DNA from: Laetiporus sulphureus 93-53
Taxonomy: Eukaryota > Basidiomycota > Agaricomycetes > Polyporales > Laetiporaceae
Direction of reading: 5' to 3'
Assembly: GCF_001632365.1 (NCBI RefSeq)
Contig: NW_024468514.1
Location: 517,117-581,116, forward strand
DNA length: 64,000 nt
In this document: one piece after another, positions 12,101-24,349 of the stretch
Position numbering within the stretch: the first letter of the stretch is position 1
Layout: each line of letters begins with the position of its first letter
Notes under the pieces: generated by a model
Told to the model about the DNA's origin: nothing
What the model saw: the letters and a program-made list of their open reading frames with translations, nothing else
Databases searched by the model: none
Translations under genes and position numbers: made by a program

Positions 12101-13756
12101 AACATAAGACACTACCACTCAAACTCATCGTGCAACATGCGTTAGTCTGCTGACGCCACCATCGATGATGAAGAGTGTCCTATATGTTTCGATGCTTTCA
12201 CAGACCCGGTAGTCACTCCATGTGCCCACGTATTTTGCCGCGAGTGCATGAGTATGTGTCGTGTTCGTTCTCATACTTCCGGCTAACCTCATATCCACTC
12301 AGCGAACATTTTCAACACGGAGCCCATTGACAACGGCGACGAGAATGTAAAATATAAAGCTGATGAGCGACCCTGCCCTCAATGCCGCAGAACCGTCACA
12401 ATGCAGAAGCTCTTCTCTCGCGCGGCATTTGAACCCTGCGATGACGATATCGACGGCGGGCCTGCCGACTATACAGACGAGTCATTTGACTTATCAGCGA
12501 TGTTCGATGCCCGCCCTAAACTTGGCAGGACGCTTAGGAACCGCAAGCCGCAGAAGAGGCGCGTCTATGACTCAGAAGACGACTCGGAGCATGAGGACGA
12601 GGATGATGGCCTTAGCGATTTCATTGTAGAAGACGACGAGGATAAGAAGGAGAAATGCGCGCGTCATGCGAGAAAGAAGCGACTGGGAAAGCGCCGCGTG
12701 GTCGTCCTGTCGTCGGAGGACGAGCTTGATGTTGAGGACGACGTGATCTGTGGTGCGAAGCCCGACATTGAGGTTCCGCCGGAGCAGATCAAATTGATGC
12801 CGCGCTTTCTGCCTTCAACCAAGATGAAGGTAAGCCTCATCTGATTTCTAAGTATGGCCGTGGTCGCTGACGAGATGGTGCAGCATATGATGGAGACGCT
12901 TAAGGCATGGGCCGAGGCGCATCTTGATGAAAAAGTATGCACTGTGTCATGCAACGCGAAATTCGTCTGATCGGTGATTCGACAGACCTTGATCATCTCT
13001 CAATGGACTCATTGCCTTCAATTGGTATCAGACTACCTGTCCGAGAACGGCTTCTTACATGTCAAGTGTGTGCACTCCTTCTCATTCTCGCTCGCCATTT
13101 CTGACGGCAGTTAACAGGTACCAAGGCGACATGAATCGACAAAAGCGTGAGCAGGCTGTTCGCGTTTTCATGTCGAAGGACAAAGCGACAATACTGCTGA
13201 TGAGGTGTGTCCTGGCTCCTGAGCACCGGAACGTGTACTGACGTCGACACTAGTCTCAAGTGTGGTGGAGTGGGCTTGAATTTGACTCGTGCAAACCGTA
13301 CGTCGCTTTCATGGTTGCCGCTTCAAATTGGTCGTTGATCGATTTGTCTCTAGGTGTGATCTCGCTCGACCTCGGATGGAGCGAGGCCATCGAAAGCCAA
13401 GCTTTCGACCGAGTGCATCGTCTGGGTCAAAGTCGCCCTGTCTATGTTCACCGGCTGGTTATTGCAGATACTGTTGAAGATCGTGTCCTCGCGCTGCAAG
13501 AGCGCAAGAAGAACCTTGCAGATGGAAGTCTCGGAGAGGGCAACGGCAAGAAGATTGGACGTGAGTACCAGTGATGTGTTTCTCATATGCCCATCTGTGC
13601 TGACGAGAGTGGGTCTTGCGTCAACAGGTCTGAGCGTCCGCCAGTTAGCTAACTGTGCGTATTCAAACAGTTGGTTGGCAAGATGCCTTGCTGATGGTTT
13701 TGTCTTATGCAGTATTTGGCCTCGACCATAGAGGAAACTTGCTCTCCCAGAACTGA
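9140..13756 (+). CDS. SNF2-family DNA translocase with RING finger (Uls1/Rad16 group)
   Basis: I modelled 24 exons giving 1105 residues; all GT-AG, all phases consistent. Exon 1 is 9140-9987 and the last is 13713-13756; tiny exons lie at 10342-10352 (11 nt) and 11804-11817 (14 nt). The helicase core is complete: the nucleotide-binding loop [13 protein letters not shown], Walker B as [11 protein letters not shown], motif III in YRWCLTGTPIINS, and the C-terminal motifs [14 protein letters not shown] and [15 protein letters not shown]3HC4 RING ([23 protein letters not shown]) lies between the two helicase lobes, as in Rad5, Rad16 and Uls1. Such proteins couple ATP-driven DNA translocation to ubiquitin-ligase activity in the nucleus. 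An acidic insert after the RING contains [15 protein letters not shown], which resembles a SUMO-interaction motif. The N-terminal 280 residues are low-complexity with a short coiled coil. Lack of a HIRAN domain argues against Rad5. The start is the ATG at 9140; one at 9080 is upstream in frame. Confidence 0.9.
12690..12745 (+). other. candidate SUMO-interaction motif in the SNF2-RING protein
   Basis: The segment codes for [17 protein letters not shown]: a hydrophobic V-V-V-L core followed directly by phosphorylatable serines and acidic residues. This is the classical layout of a SUMO-interaction motif and would fit a SUMO-targeted ubiquitin ligase such as Uls1. It is a sequence resemblance only. 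Confidence 0.4.
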
Positions 13757-14193
13757 ATGCCCCTCATTGGACATTGAATTGTACACACTGCTGCTCGTTC
13801 TGATCAGTTCGGCATGCTCGTTGTTCATGATTTGTCGGAAGTCAAGCCTCCAATCGCAATATTTATCTTGTTCCGTCTTACGTGTGTATCTGATTACTTG
13901 AAATGTGGCACTTCATTCGTTGTCTTGTAGCCTTGCTATATGCGTCCTGGAAGTACATGCTAGTGTGCTCATGCTGTGGACTACTGTAGGTTTATGTAGA
14001 TCTCAGTAAGTCCGTGGAGTGTACACTAAAGTAGCATAAGCGAACCTCGTGATATTCAATCTTAGATGTATGAATATACTGCTGCCTCACAATCCCTGGA
14101 TCCCACTGACAGTGCTCCTGTCTGAGTGCCCTTTATCATTTCCATATGCTATCACACGCAGTCGTCGAACGAGCCTAATGTCATCGACGAAAT
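13757..14193. other. convergent intergenic region
   Basis: Lies between the stop of the SNF2 gene and the last frame of the oxidase pseudogene. No coding sequence was seen; it should hold the two 3' ends. Confidence 0.5.
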
Positions 14194-16447
14194 TCATGTG
14201 CAGATGGCCGTCATCTCAGGCCTTAGCGCAGTTAACCAGATGAGGTCGCTGAGCGTAACCGCCATTAGCGTAAGAATTCTCGGATAATTCATCGCGTGAC
14301 TATAACACCTCTGCAGTCTACAACGACTGACGACGAGCATTGGAAGTATGAAGTATGCTCTGATTGCTGGCTTATGAGTAGGCACGTTGAACCACAACCA
14401 CTTCTTCCCCTGCAAATGCATTGAGATGGCAAACTGCCTCGCAGCAATGCTGTCATTCCAGTTTGCTTCCTTTCGCCACTTCTGCTCGAAGCCATCGAGC
14501 AGCTGAGGAAAACTAGCGATAACAATGTCACGCACAGCTCGCCAAGAGGCATCTAGTACACCGACAAACCAGCTGTTGAATTACATGAATTGAAATATGT
14601 GATGTAATGAGATGACGACTGACCCGTGACGAACACTGACGCTCTCGCCCGCGAAGTGTAGCCTGCCCTTGGCTGCAGGACGGGTCAAGTTCTTGAAGAC
14701 TTGTATGAATTGACTCGGCCCGAAAAGACCGAAAGCACCTACAGACATACTCCGGTAAGCTACGGCATAGCGCGGAGCTCAAAGAAGAAATGTACCGATA
14801 GTGTGAGGGTTGTTCATCCAGCTGAACGGGAAATGGTCCGCCCACTGCTCTCGCAGGAACGCAACGCCCTCCACGGGGTCGAAGCCATGTATGACGGCGA
14901 GATCGCGCAACACGATTTCTTTGAGCCTCTCCCCGCTACTGTCGGCGAGAAGAGCGCCCCATCGCACGGCGTCTACCGTCCACGTGTAGCTGACGATCAG
15001 AACTGTAGATGGCTGGCTGGTGCCCGCGCCGTAGGACGGATAGACGACTGTGCGCACCATACGGTCGGTGAAAGACTGTCCACCGACAATGGGACCGAAC
15101 GTCGTCATAACGCGAGGGTCCTCCCACCAGGCCGTCTTGAACTTTACTCCAATCTTAGCACCGGGCCCATCGGTCAGCTGGCGCAACACCATGTTTTGCG
15201 CAGGATCGAGGTACGCATCGCTGAGGTCCATAGTCCGCAGACTTGCCAGGGTGCTCGTGTTGATGACGTGTGCATATGACTTGGTCTGTCCGTCTACAAA
15301 TGTAAGCCTCACGCTCTTCTCAGGCTTCGGATGGCTGACGGACAATATGACATAATCCTTTAGTGCGATCGCTGCGACAGGGCTTTGAGAATGGGTTTGT
15401 TTGATAGGGTAGCCGCCATGGCGTCAGCAATAGTCTGAGCGCCGCCACTGTAGAGAAATTAGAAGCGGTCTGCAAAAAGGAGACGGCCGCTTACTCGATG
15501 AAGTACCGCTTCAATTCTTCTTGAGGGAACGCGAACGCGAGGGAATCGAGCACACTCTCGGTTAATCCTAGGTCGAATGACCCAGTAGAGTCCTCAAACG
15601 TTTCCAACCAATCGACCACAGCGGTCGGTTACGGCATTCGTCCGAGTTTATGCAGCTCAGGCCTCGTGTCACTACGCCTTCCGGACATATACGCACGGGT
15701 CGAGTACCTATCATACTGCATCATAAGATCCCACCCGGTTTTTGAGTCGTTCTTGAAGTCATCCGCGATCGCCTGGACAAACGGATCGACAACATTGTCG
15801 AAGAGCGTGTCGCAGTTATATTCAGCAAAATCCTCAGGAATGTTTGGAACCTTCCAATGGTATGCTGTAGCGTTTCCGAAGGTGTGGGGTCGCAGGATTC
15901 CATTATACAACAGGGTGGAATTGTCGTTCTCCCAAATATAGCTCCCTCACGGAAGCTGGAGTCGTTGGAAGAGATCGAATGTTCGCTTCATGACAGGAGA
16001 GTCTGGGAAACGCATGGCGCCGATGTCTTGGAGCAGGCAGGTTACTATTTGAAGTAAAATATACGAGATTGAGGGACGACGAACGTAATAATCGTGTTTG
16101 GCATCCGTAAATCTGTATGTGAAAAGCCGGCCTCCACAGCGGTTACTGGCTTCTACGATTTCGCACTGTATTCCTAAAGATTCTAGCATCATGGCAGCGT
16201 ACAGTCCGCCTACACCTGCACCGATGATACCGACCGTGGCGGATCTCGGCATGGGTACCCACGGGTGCTTGGCACCGACCAGGACACTACGATCTACATT
16301 CCCATCCGGTTGCTGAACTGTGCTGACCAGCGTCTGGGGAGCGTGTGCAGGCAACGAAAGGGTCAACGGTGCCATACGCACTGGCAGGTGATAATCCTTG
16401 ATGACATTCCGACCAAAGTGCGAAAGAGGATCGTGGTAGAGAACCAT
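14194..16447 (-). pseudogene. degraded L-amino-acid oxidase (flavin amine oxidase) copy
   Basis: This is a paralogue of the intact gene at 17743-19808, with the same exon order. The N-terminal exon (ATG at 16447) has the dinucleotide-binding motif GIIGAGVGGLYAAMMLESLG. Four lesions are visible by comparison. The first intron lacks its AG acceptor: the bases before GACATCGGC near 16018 are AA. There is an in-frame TGA at 15947-15949 where the intact copy has AAG. There is an in-frame TAA at 15629-15631 where the partner has Tyr. One base is lost near 15378-15386, shifting the frame between two conserved blocks. The remaining blocks (SFTDRMVRTVVYPSYG, VRDIVIASFPQLL) are well preserved, so decay is recent. 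The C-terminus reads on to 14194, longer than in the partner. It may still be transcribed, but cannot give a full enzyme as read. Confidence 0.85.
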
Positions 16448-17742
16448 CTCGTAGGGGCGGAGGGGGGTTGCGGTTGCTGACAGAGACGGTGTGCACAAAA
16501 TTTATGTGAACGGGCATCCCTAAGTTACGATAGGCGCACTGGGTCATGCTAGTATTCCTCGAGGGATTAGACATAACGACTAGCGGATTCAGCTCTGCGG
16601 TGAGCTTAAACGGGACATTTCATGGAATCTTCAACGCATTTCCCGCATATACTCCGCATCGCAACGATTATAGCCAGAAGAACCAGCCAATAGACGCGGA
16701 GAATAACAGAACTCTCGACCTCGTGTTTCATGGAACACCTGTCCAGGAAATAGAAATAGTCATGAGGCGAGGCCTGCCAGACTACACTTCACAATCGAAT
16801 CGATATCGATGCCGTTGCAATATCCTCCAGATGACAATCAGGAGAGAAATGCGTTAACTTTTATAGCCCCATATCGAAATCATAAGCGTTGCGAGCAGAA
16901 CTCGCACCTCTATTCATATATACCGGTTCTAGGAGCCTCCGAAGGTGTTCGGAAGTCCCTGAACGGCTTTGCGACCATAGTATATCATAGAAAACTCAAT
17001 CCAATCTCGTATGACAAGCATGCGGCTCTGACGGCGGGGATGTGATGGAGCATCCTGAACACCTGGCAAAAGAAGGCGGCCTACCGTCCTTTCATTCTTC
17101 GTCTGACTGAACGACGTCCAGTCGCGTGCCACCTGGGCTATTTGAGCATTTATGCGTACGGATTCCAGACAAGTTGCATCATGCAAAGACGGCTGGTCCG
17201 ATGAGTATCTGCGATACTATCAGGGATGACGACACGCCGTTTATTTTCGCCGAACATAATATTCTGATGTTGTCACATGACTGCAGAATTGATGGATGTG
17301 TTCACCGTTCTTCTAGCTGTCGCATTGAGCCATGATGCGGTACAATAAAATGAGGAAGTGGCCAAAGTTAGTGATGATGAACGGGCGCTATCGACAAGAA
17401 AAGAAGCGCCGAAATGCATATCGACGAACATGGTCGTTATCAGCCTGTGCACCATCGTAAAGTGGACATCTTCCAGATTCCATCGATCATCGGTCAACGA
17501 TGAACACAGTCACACTTCTCGCGATCGTGCAATGTATTCTCATAGAGCAGATGACTGGAATACATCATGTATCACATCGAGGATGTTGAACAAGTCATCT
17601 CCCTTCCATCGCGGTCTAGGACGGATAGCAGAACGAGTTACATGAACCATCGTTGAAATCACCTATCTTCTAAACCGCACGTCAATTGCAAGATCCATCA
17701 TCAATGAATATATCCACTCACGCAACAAGGCCATGAGCAACG
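16448..17742. other. intergenic region between the two oxidase copies
   Basis: About 1.3 kb with no recognised gene. It should hold the 3' end of the intact oxidase gene and the former promoter of the pseudogene. Short frames here have no motifs. Confidence 0.45.
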
Positions 17743-19808
17743 TCACGCTGATTGCTTCGGCTTCTGGCGCTGCAGATAGTGCGACATAGCAATTTGCCTC
17801 AGCATGATAGTATCATTGCAATCTTCGTCGGGTCCCCACAATTTCTCAAATTTATCCAGGAGTTTAGGACGACTCAAGAGAAGTATCTCGCGAACAGCTC
17901 GCCAGGAGGCGTCAAGTGCACCGACGACCCAGCTATCGCGAGATTTGAATTAAAAAACAACTCTAGCAGAATGAGAGAATGTAACTTACGCATGACGAGC
18001 ACTGACCATCTCCCCACCGAAATGCAGTCTATCTTTTGCCGCTGGACGAGTGAGGTTCTCCCAGACTTGTGTAAATTGGCCTGGACCAAAGAAGCCATAT
18101 GCACCTAACCCAAATCACGGTCAGCAGTGACAACCAATGCGGATTGATATGACCTACCCATGCTGTACGGATTATTTGTCCAGCTAAAGGGGGAGCATTC
18201 CACCCACTTGGACTTCAGGCACGCCACGCCCTCCACAGGCTCGAAACCATGCATGGCCGCAAGATCGCGACACACAATCTCTTTCAGCTGATCAGAGGTG
18301 GAGGCTCCGAAGAGGGAACCCCATCGCAAAGAATCATTCGTCCAGGCATAGCTTACGATGAGGACAGCAGACGGCGTGTCGGTGTTCACGCCGTACGACG
18401 GATAGACGACGGTCCGCACCATGCGATCGGTGAAGGACTGCCCGCCGACGATGGGTCCGTACTTCTTCATTATCTTAGGGTCCTGCCACCAGGCATCCGT
18501 GAACTTCACGCCGATCTTGGTCGCAGGCCCGCAGGTTAACTCGCGCAGTGCCGTGCTCTGATCAACGTCAAGGCCGGCACGGCTGAGATCCATCGCGCGC
18601 AGGCAGGGGAGTGTGCTGGTATTGATAACGTGTGCATAGGGCTTGGACTGGCCCTTCGGAAAGGAAAGCCGCACCGTCGTTTTCCATGGATCGGGGTCTT
18701 CTACGAGCGAGATTGCCGTCACACTGGCTTTGACAGTTGGCTGGTACTTCAGCTGACTCTTCATGGTATCAGTGATGACTTGAGAGCCACCGCTGACAAG
18801 AAAGACAGGATTCAGCAAATAATTATGTAAGGAAAAGCAGGTCTCACTCGATGCAATACCACTTTATATCCTTGACTGGGAATGCAAAGGCTAAGGAGTC
18901 TAGGACGGCCTCTGAAAGCGCTTTATCGAATGATCCCGTAGATTTGTCAAATGTCTCCAACCAGTTGACTACAGAGATCGGATAGGGCATCATGTTCAGC
19001 CGGTCTAGTTCAGACTTTGTGTCTTCACGATTTCCAGACATGTACGCGCGCGTCGAGTACTGGTCGTATTGCATCATGAACTTCCAACCCGTGTTCGTAT
19101 TGTTCTTGAAATCCTGAGCAATCTTCTTAGCAAACGGCTTGATCGCGTTGTCTACCAGTGCATTCCAGGTGAGATTATCGAATGATTCGGGAATTTTGAT
19201 ATCCCAAGGCTTTGGATATGAGCTGGCTGAGCGGCGAGGTTGTAATATGTTGTTGTAGAGCAGGGTGCTGTTGTCGTTCTCGAAGAAATACTTGTCCTTG
19301 GGAAGCTTCAATTGTTCGAAGAGCTTGAAGGCGCGTGCCATCATGGGCGTATCCGGGAAGCGCATTGCGCCCACATCCTACAAAACATCGCTTAGGGTTT
19401 GGTTGTGAAATAGGGTCAATCACGTACGTAATAGTCATAAGGAGTATTTGAGAACTTCTTCGTGAACAGCCGACCTCCAACGTGGTCCGATGCTTCAAGC
19501 ACCTCGTACTTTATAGCCAAAGACTCCAACATCATCGCGGCGTACAGTCCGCCTACACCACCGCCAATGATGCCAATCACTGCATCTTCCGGCATAGGCA
19601 CCAAGGGACCTTCCGCAGAACTCACGAGGAGGCTCCTGTCTACCGTCTCTTCCTGCTGCTGCAGTACGCTGCCGAACACGTGCGGCAAGTCAGGCAGCCC
19701 GATGGGTCCGTGCCAGCTACGAACGCGGTCATGGTATCCATCGATAATATTGCGACCATAGTGAGAGAGTGGATCGCGGTAGGGAGAGTCGCCGTGAGAA
19801 GTTGTCAT
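17743..19808 (-). CDS. flavin amine oxidase, likely L-amino-acid oxidase
   Basis: Five exons (19808-19428, 19377-18848, 18792-18158, 18104-17990, 17932-17743) join in phase to give 616 residues. The FAD-binding motif VIGIIGGGVGGLYAAMMLES sits near residue 78-97, followed by EASDHVGGRLFTKKF, the adenine/ribose-contacting segment of the flavin amine oxidase fold. VGAMRFPDTPMM is the next conserved block. The C-terminal exons carry AYGFFGPGQFTQ, LHFGGEMVSARHAWVVGALD and a helical tail; the latter resembles the FAD-pyrophosphate loop (FAGE) with Gly in place of Ala. Known basidiomycete relatives oxidatively deaminate L-amino acids to keto acids with release of ammonia and hydrogen peroxide, serving nitrogen supply. 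No signal peptide is seen, so it is probably intracellular. It is the functional member of a tandem pair. Substrate is inferred, not shown. Confidence 0.88.
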
Positions 19809-21438
19809 GGTTTATTGGTCTAGAGATGAAGAGGTACTGCAGCTGCTGGCACAGACGAATCTTGAGGTACTTATACAAGTGACTATCCCTGGTGTGCAGC
19901 AGCCGGAGATCACGCTAACATTCTGCCGATAAATAGGCAAGAATGACTAACGGAACCAGCTGCGCAGTGTAGAGAGCCGTATATTGCATAGCGCCCTCGA
20001 CGCGTTTTTCGCGCGAATGCTGCTTCACAGAAGGTGGTCTGAAGAAGCAGCCAGGAAACAACATGTGTCCCACCTTGCTGTTAGAAGCAACGAGAAGCAT
20101 GGAAATGTGTCCTGAGCATCGCTCAACACGATGTTCATGAGGCGAAACATCTGTGAATTCATCGTGAGTAGACGTAGAATCTTCAATGTTCATTGGATAC
20201 GACTCGCACGTAGGTAGGTTCTGGGATCCAGAAACCTCGAGGAACTTCTTGCGTGACTTTTCAGCCACCTTCCATTAGAGAAGCAAATGCGCATGGCAAA
20301 CCTGACTTTGACCATGACACGAACATCGCACCCATGCGGACAAGGCGGCTTATTATTCCATCACATCTTTCTGAACCGTATCCACTCATGTCCAATCTCA
20401 GAAATCTGTATTTGTGAATGAGCGATGGCAGGAGATAGCTAGTGCAGCTTGTATGAATGAAGGAAGGGAAGTCAGAGTATCTCATGAGCACTAGATATGC
20501 AGAAGCCTACCAGACGGTGGTCTTTGTGCGTTGAAACACCACAAACGAAGGAGCCTGCTTCCGTTCACATTAGGCGGGAAGTCCAACGATTCACATCGGA
20601 TCGTTGAGATGACCGATCTCGAGTCTTGTAAGGGCTAAATGATTTTAAAATTAGCCGAAGTGTGCTTGCTACAATAAGAGCAAAAGAGACTACAGTACTG
20701 GAAGCGATGTTCAAGACATTTTCAGAGTTTCGTGAGTCAAAGTTGAGTCAAAGACCCCCTCCGAAATACGATGTGACGCCAAGATACATTCTCTCGTCAG
20801 TAGCTTCACCTGTGTCCTGGCCGACAGCACATCACAGGCCGTAGTGAGAAATATTGTTGGGAGATTCCAGCACAAGCCTTGACACCGGGAGCGAGGTGAT
20901 AGTTAAGCGCTCATCCAAGCTTAAAGATTAACGGGCGCTACTAACTCAGGCGGCCATGACATGCACTCGTGTAAGAAATTGTTACTACACCGTACATTAT
21001 ATCCACTACGTAACTGCTTGCCCACATTTCTACAACTACAGACGGCGAAGTCATTAGTACAACCCTAGAGGCAAGTTAGTATCGTCGACCTGTGGTATCA
21101 GTAGAACTACAACACGACATGCGAATGCGATGAAAAGAGTCCAGTGGGTCGTGCGATATTGTGCTGGTATGAATCAAATGATGCACGATGAGGATCTATG
21201 GGGGTATGCAAAAGTGATGAATCTAGTCAAAACTCGAGACTCGCAGGGTCGGTAAGGACTTGAGCGGTTGTTCCCTAAGGGCATCGAGTGGCATAAGCTT
21301 GACCATGGATGCTCGCTTCATTAGTACGATGATGGTCCCAGATTGATGTCCTGGCGTGTTCCCTCCTACATTGCTTGGGATCACACTGAATGAAAGTATG
21401 GCCCAAATATCGTTGCATCGGCCGTGGGCTGACACCTG
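19809..21438. other. long intergenic region
   Basis: About 1.6 kb without a supported gene. Reverse frames at 19915-20268 and 20261-20491 contain a stretch (GSERCDGIISRLVRMGAMF) faintly like the loop of DUF6534 membrane proteins, but I could not build a coherent spliced gene. It may be a relic. Confidence 0.35.
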
Positions 21439-24178
21439 TCAGGCTGTAGAGGAAATTGCCACAGCTGAGAGGGCATCTAAAAGGTCGTTCACCGAAGGGT
21501 CGACGACCGGGGTATCCGCTTCGGAATTGATCACGTAAAGCCATTGGGCAGCATTTCTTCCTCCAGATATCCTTAATCGCCTCCCTGTTCTCCGGGTATC
21601 TTTCCCAGGCGCGGAAGGAGCGTGCTCGTACAAATGACCCTCGTCGCCTTCGCCTTGATCGTCGTCTTCCTGCTCTACTTCTTCTCGCACCTGGCCTGCT
21701 CCGCCGTGGTCCGGCTCTCCGTCATCAGCCACAGTCTTCTTTCCAGTTGAACTGCCTTCCACAAACTCAGGCGGTTCCCGATCATCATCCCAGTCCTGCT
21801 GAGCGTCTGTTCTTGCCTTCCCCTTTCCCTTCGCCGACTCCATAGGTGGACTAGCCATCTCACTGAGAGCCTCGTTGAGCGCGGAGAGATCATTCAGAGG
21901 ACTCTGAACGGTTTCATTCGACTGCTCCAGCGAGTTGACTCCATTGTCGAAATCGTCATCAACTTGTGCATCAGGGTGAGCCAAGGTCGGTTCGAGGCCG
22001 AGAGCGTTCAAGAATTCCTCCACGACCGCTTCAGGAGCAGTCTGATAGGATGCAATGTAGCCGTGGTCGTAGCCATCCTCCTCGTACTCCTCAAAGTCAG
22101 GCAGCCCGTCATCAACCGGAGGCAGTTGCATCGTGTGCATTTCGGGACTCGGTGCGGGGGATCGGTCGAACCTCGGTATTATGACCTGACGAAATGGTCA
22201 GTGGTTTCGTCGAGATCGATCATTTCTAACGGTTCTCACCACTTCTTCGTCATCTTCAAACATTGATGGGTCAAGTTCGCTGGGACTTGTCGCTGAGCTA
22301 TCGTCCTCATGCAGGCTGGATGAGTTGCCATTGTTGCTGTTCTCTGCCTCCTCGGTCTCGTCTTCGCGTATCTCTTCGCTCCGATCGTGGGATCTTGCCG
22401 ACTGGTCGTTCATCTCATTCGGTGCAACGTTTTCCGTTGCCTCTGTGCGAGACAGGTTGACCTCGGAGGTACTATGTACTCGATCAACGATCTCATGCGC
22501 TTCAGGTTCCTGCCTAACATCCGCGATAACTGCTCGGTCTCCATGGTCGCTCGTTGTTCCCATTTCACTGCCGAGACAAGATCGTGCGTTGACCTCGTCC
22601 CTGCCGATGTCTTGCACAATCTCTGCTGGCAGTGGTAACGTCGACGCCATAGCGGTTTCATACGATACATTGATATTCCCGGTGTGCTCATCGCTGACAG
22701 TGGCCTGCGCCTGAAGTTGCAACTGGACCATTGCGCTGCCATGGTCCAAAACTTCCGTGACCGGGTCGCCTATCATTTGTGTTGTCTGTGGGACAGCAGC
22801 AGCGATGGTGGGTAGGTTGTGTGATACTGTCGGTCGTGGATCAGCATGATCATGCATGCTGACCACAGGTATGTCGAGCAGGTGTTGGGGAGCGGGAGAT
22901 GTAGATGTGATTGTAGTCTGATTCTGTTCAACCTGGAGCGTCCATCTATGAACACCACTTGACAGACAGCATTGCAATAGCTCACCTCTTCCGACATGCC
23001 GACTTCGTGGCTTACAGGTTCTTCAACGCACCAGGAAATCTGATTGGATGAGCTTGTGGGTAGGTTTGCAGAACCTTGGATAGCGTCTGCGGCAGCGGTC
23101 GCGACAATGTGTGGACCCTGTGAGGCATCGTCTATGAACACCACGCGACAAATAGCATTGTAATGGAACCGTTCACCTCTTCCAACATGCCGACCTCCTG
23201 GCTTACAGGTTCTTCGATGCTCCAGAAAACCTGATTGGATGAGCTCGTGGATAGGTTTGCAGAACCTTGGATGGCGTCTGCGGCTGCGGTCGCGACAATT
23301 TGTGGATCCCGCTGAGGCATGGTAATGTCTAGCATGTCTTGGCCGTCATGTGTGTACTGTTTCGTTGGCGACATCGTAACTTCCTGTCAAGCACGTCAAT
23401 ACAAGGGTAATGCGATGTGGCCACACTGTTAGAGACTCACATCCACAAGAGCCGTCTCATGCATTGTAGCAGGCACGTAAGTTGCAAAGGTGGACGGGGA
23501 TACATCGCTGATGTCGTTTTGTTTCGAGAAAGCAAGATTTCGTGGTCTACTATATCCTGTGATGATACATTCCGTCCCAGGAGCGGTGCAGCTGGCCTCG
23601 AGACCACTTCGGCTGTATATTGTGGCACGCCACTGGACGTCGTACGGGGCACGCCGTACACAGTGCCGACTTCTCGCAGTACCACGGCCTTCCTTCTTGA
23701 TAGTGATGATGCTGGCCGCGTGCTTCAGGTGCGATCGTTTTGAAGGAGCAACAGCCTCGCGAATGGAAGCCGGCATACAGCAGTGCCCCCCGAATACGTC
23801 GTGGCGCCGCTCGTGGCGCTTGATCCTTAACTGGAGTAGAGGGATATTGTGGGAGATCTTAGGGTACCACGCGCTCAGACCGGTGCTGTGATGGTGATCT
23901 AGTATAGCACTCACTTTCCGCCTGTACGTAACATGCCAGTCCATCATCTCAGGGAGATCCCTCGCGAGCTCTGGCGTCCGCTTGCGCTTCTTTGGAAGCA
24001 ATACGCGCTCCTGTCGACTCGGTCGTCCATGCCAAAGAAGTTCACGAAGGGCGATCTGCCGATCCAGCTGGATATCCGAAAGTGGGAATTTGGCACCCAA
24101 AGGATAAGGTATCCTAGTGTCGCGAATTGCATGCCTTTGAGCAGTCCTGCGACTGCGTGGACTTGGATGTGTGCTCAT
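21439..24178 (-). CDS. orphan 838-residue protein with duplicated exon
   Basis: Five exons (24178-23441, 23383-23177, 23117-22986, 22932-22240, 22185-21439) are all in phase 0. Exon 1 may hide a further in-frame 84-nt intron starting at the GTGAGT near 23917. The N-terminal quarter is basic (KKRKRTPELARDLPE) and could enter the nucleus. Exons 2 and 3 encode two near-identical segments, each with IVATAAADAIQGSAN and EEPVS-EVGM-EE. The second half is acidic, Ser/Thr/Glu-rich and low-complexity (REDETEEAENSNNG, QEDDDQGEGDEGH), ending in a more ordered block with RRLRISGGRNAAQWLYVIN and VNDLLDALSAVAI. I recognise no domain. The basic start, acidic body and short hydrophobic C-terminal patch would fit a nuclear or chromatin-associated disordered protein, but that is a guess. 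Confidence 0.65.
22946..23317. repeat. tandem duplication of an exon-plus-intron unit, period about 186 bp
   Basis: The 13-base string ctatgaacaccac recurs at 22946 and 23132, and the following roughly 186 bases align throughout, covering one intron and one coding exon of the orphan gene. The period is a multiple of three and each unit is flanked by phase-0 splice sites, so duplication lengthened the protein without breaking the frame. A few substitutions separate the copies. Confidence 0.85.
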
Positions 24179-24321
24179 CTAAATGAGATGTAGGTTTTGT
24201 AAGAGACAAAGGAAGTGGCCGAGGTTGGGGAGGGAAACAACAAGGTGGGATTGGGCCACTGTGGCGCAGCATCGAATGTGGCATGAGGCTGGGCGCTAAC
24301 GCCTGAGCCACTGGGTCGCGT

Positions 24322-24349
24322 CCACAATGCGATCATGTGATCGCGTTGT
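24322..24349. repeat. 28-bp near-perfect palindrome
   Basis: The two 13-base arms CACAATGCGATCA and TGATCGCGTTGTG are reverse complements with one mismatch, separated by TG. A further pair, tgagccac at 24303-24310 and gtggctca at 24347-24354, extends the dyad. It lies about 145 bp upstream of the orphan gene start and could be a dimeric factor site or a hairpin. Confidence 0.5.

Noticed and set aside
14701..15279. 192-codon plus frame across the oxidase pseudogene
   Set aside because: Antisense to conserved oxidase blocks; no independent evidence of coding.
15947..15949. In-frame TGA in the oxidase copy as a possible selenocysteine codon
   Set aside because: The intact paralogue has Lys here, three other lesions are present, and fungi of this group are not known to use selenocysteine.
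19915..20491. Reverse frames with slight DUF6534 resemblance
   Set aside because: I could not assemble exons with consistent phases or the expected membrane helices; at most a relic.
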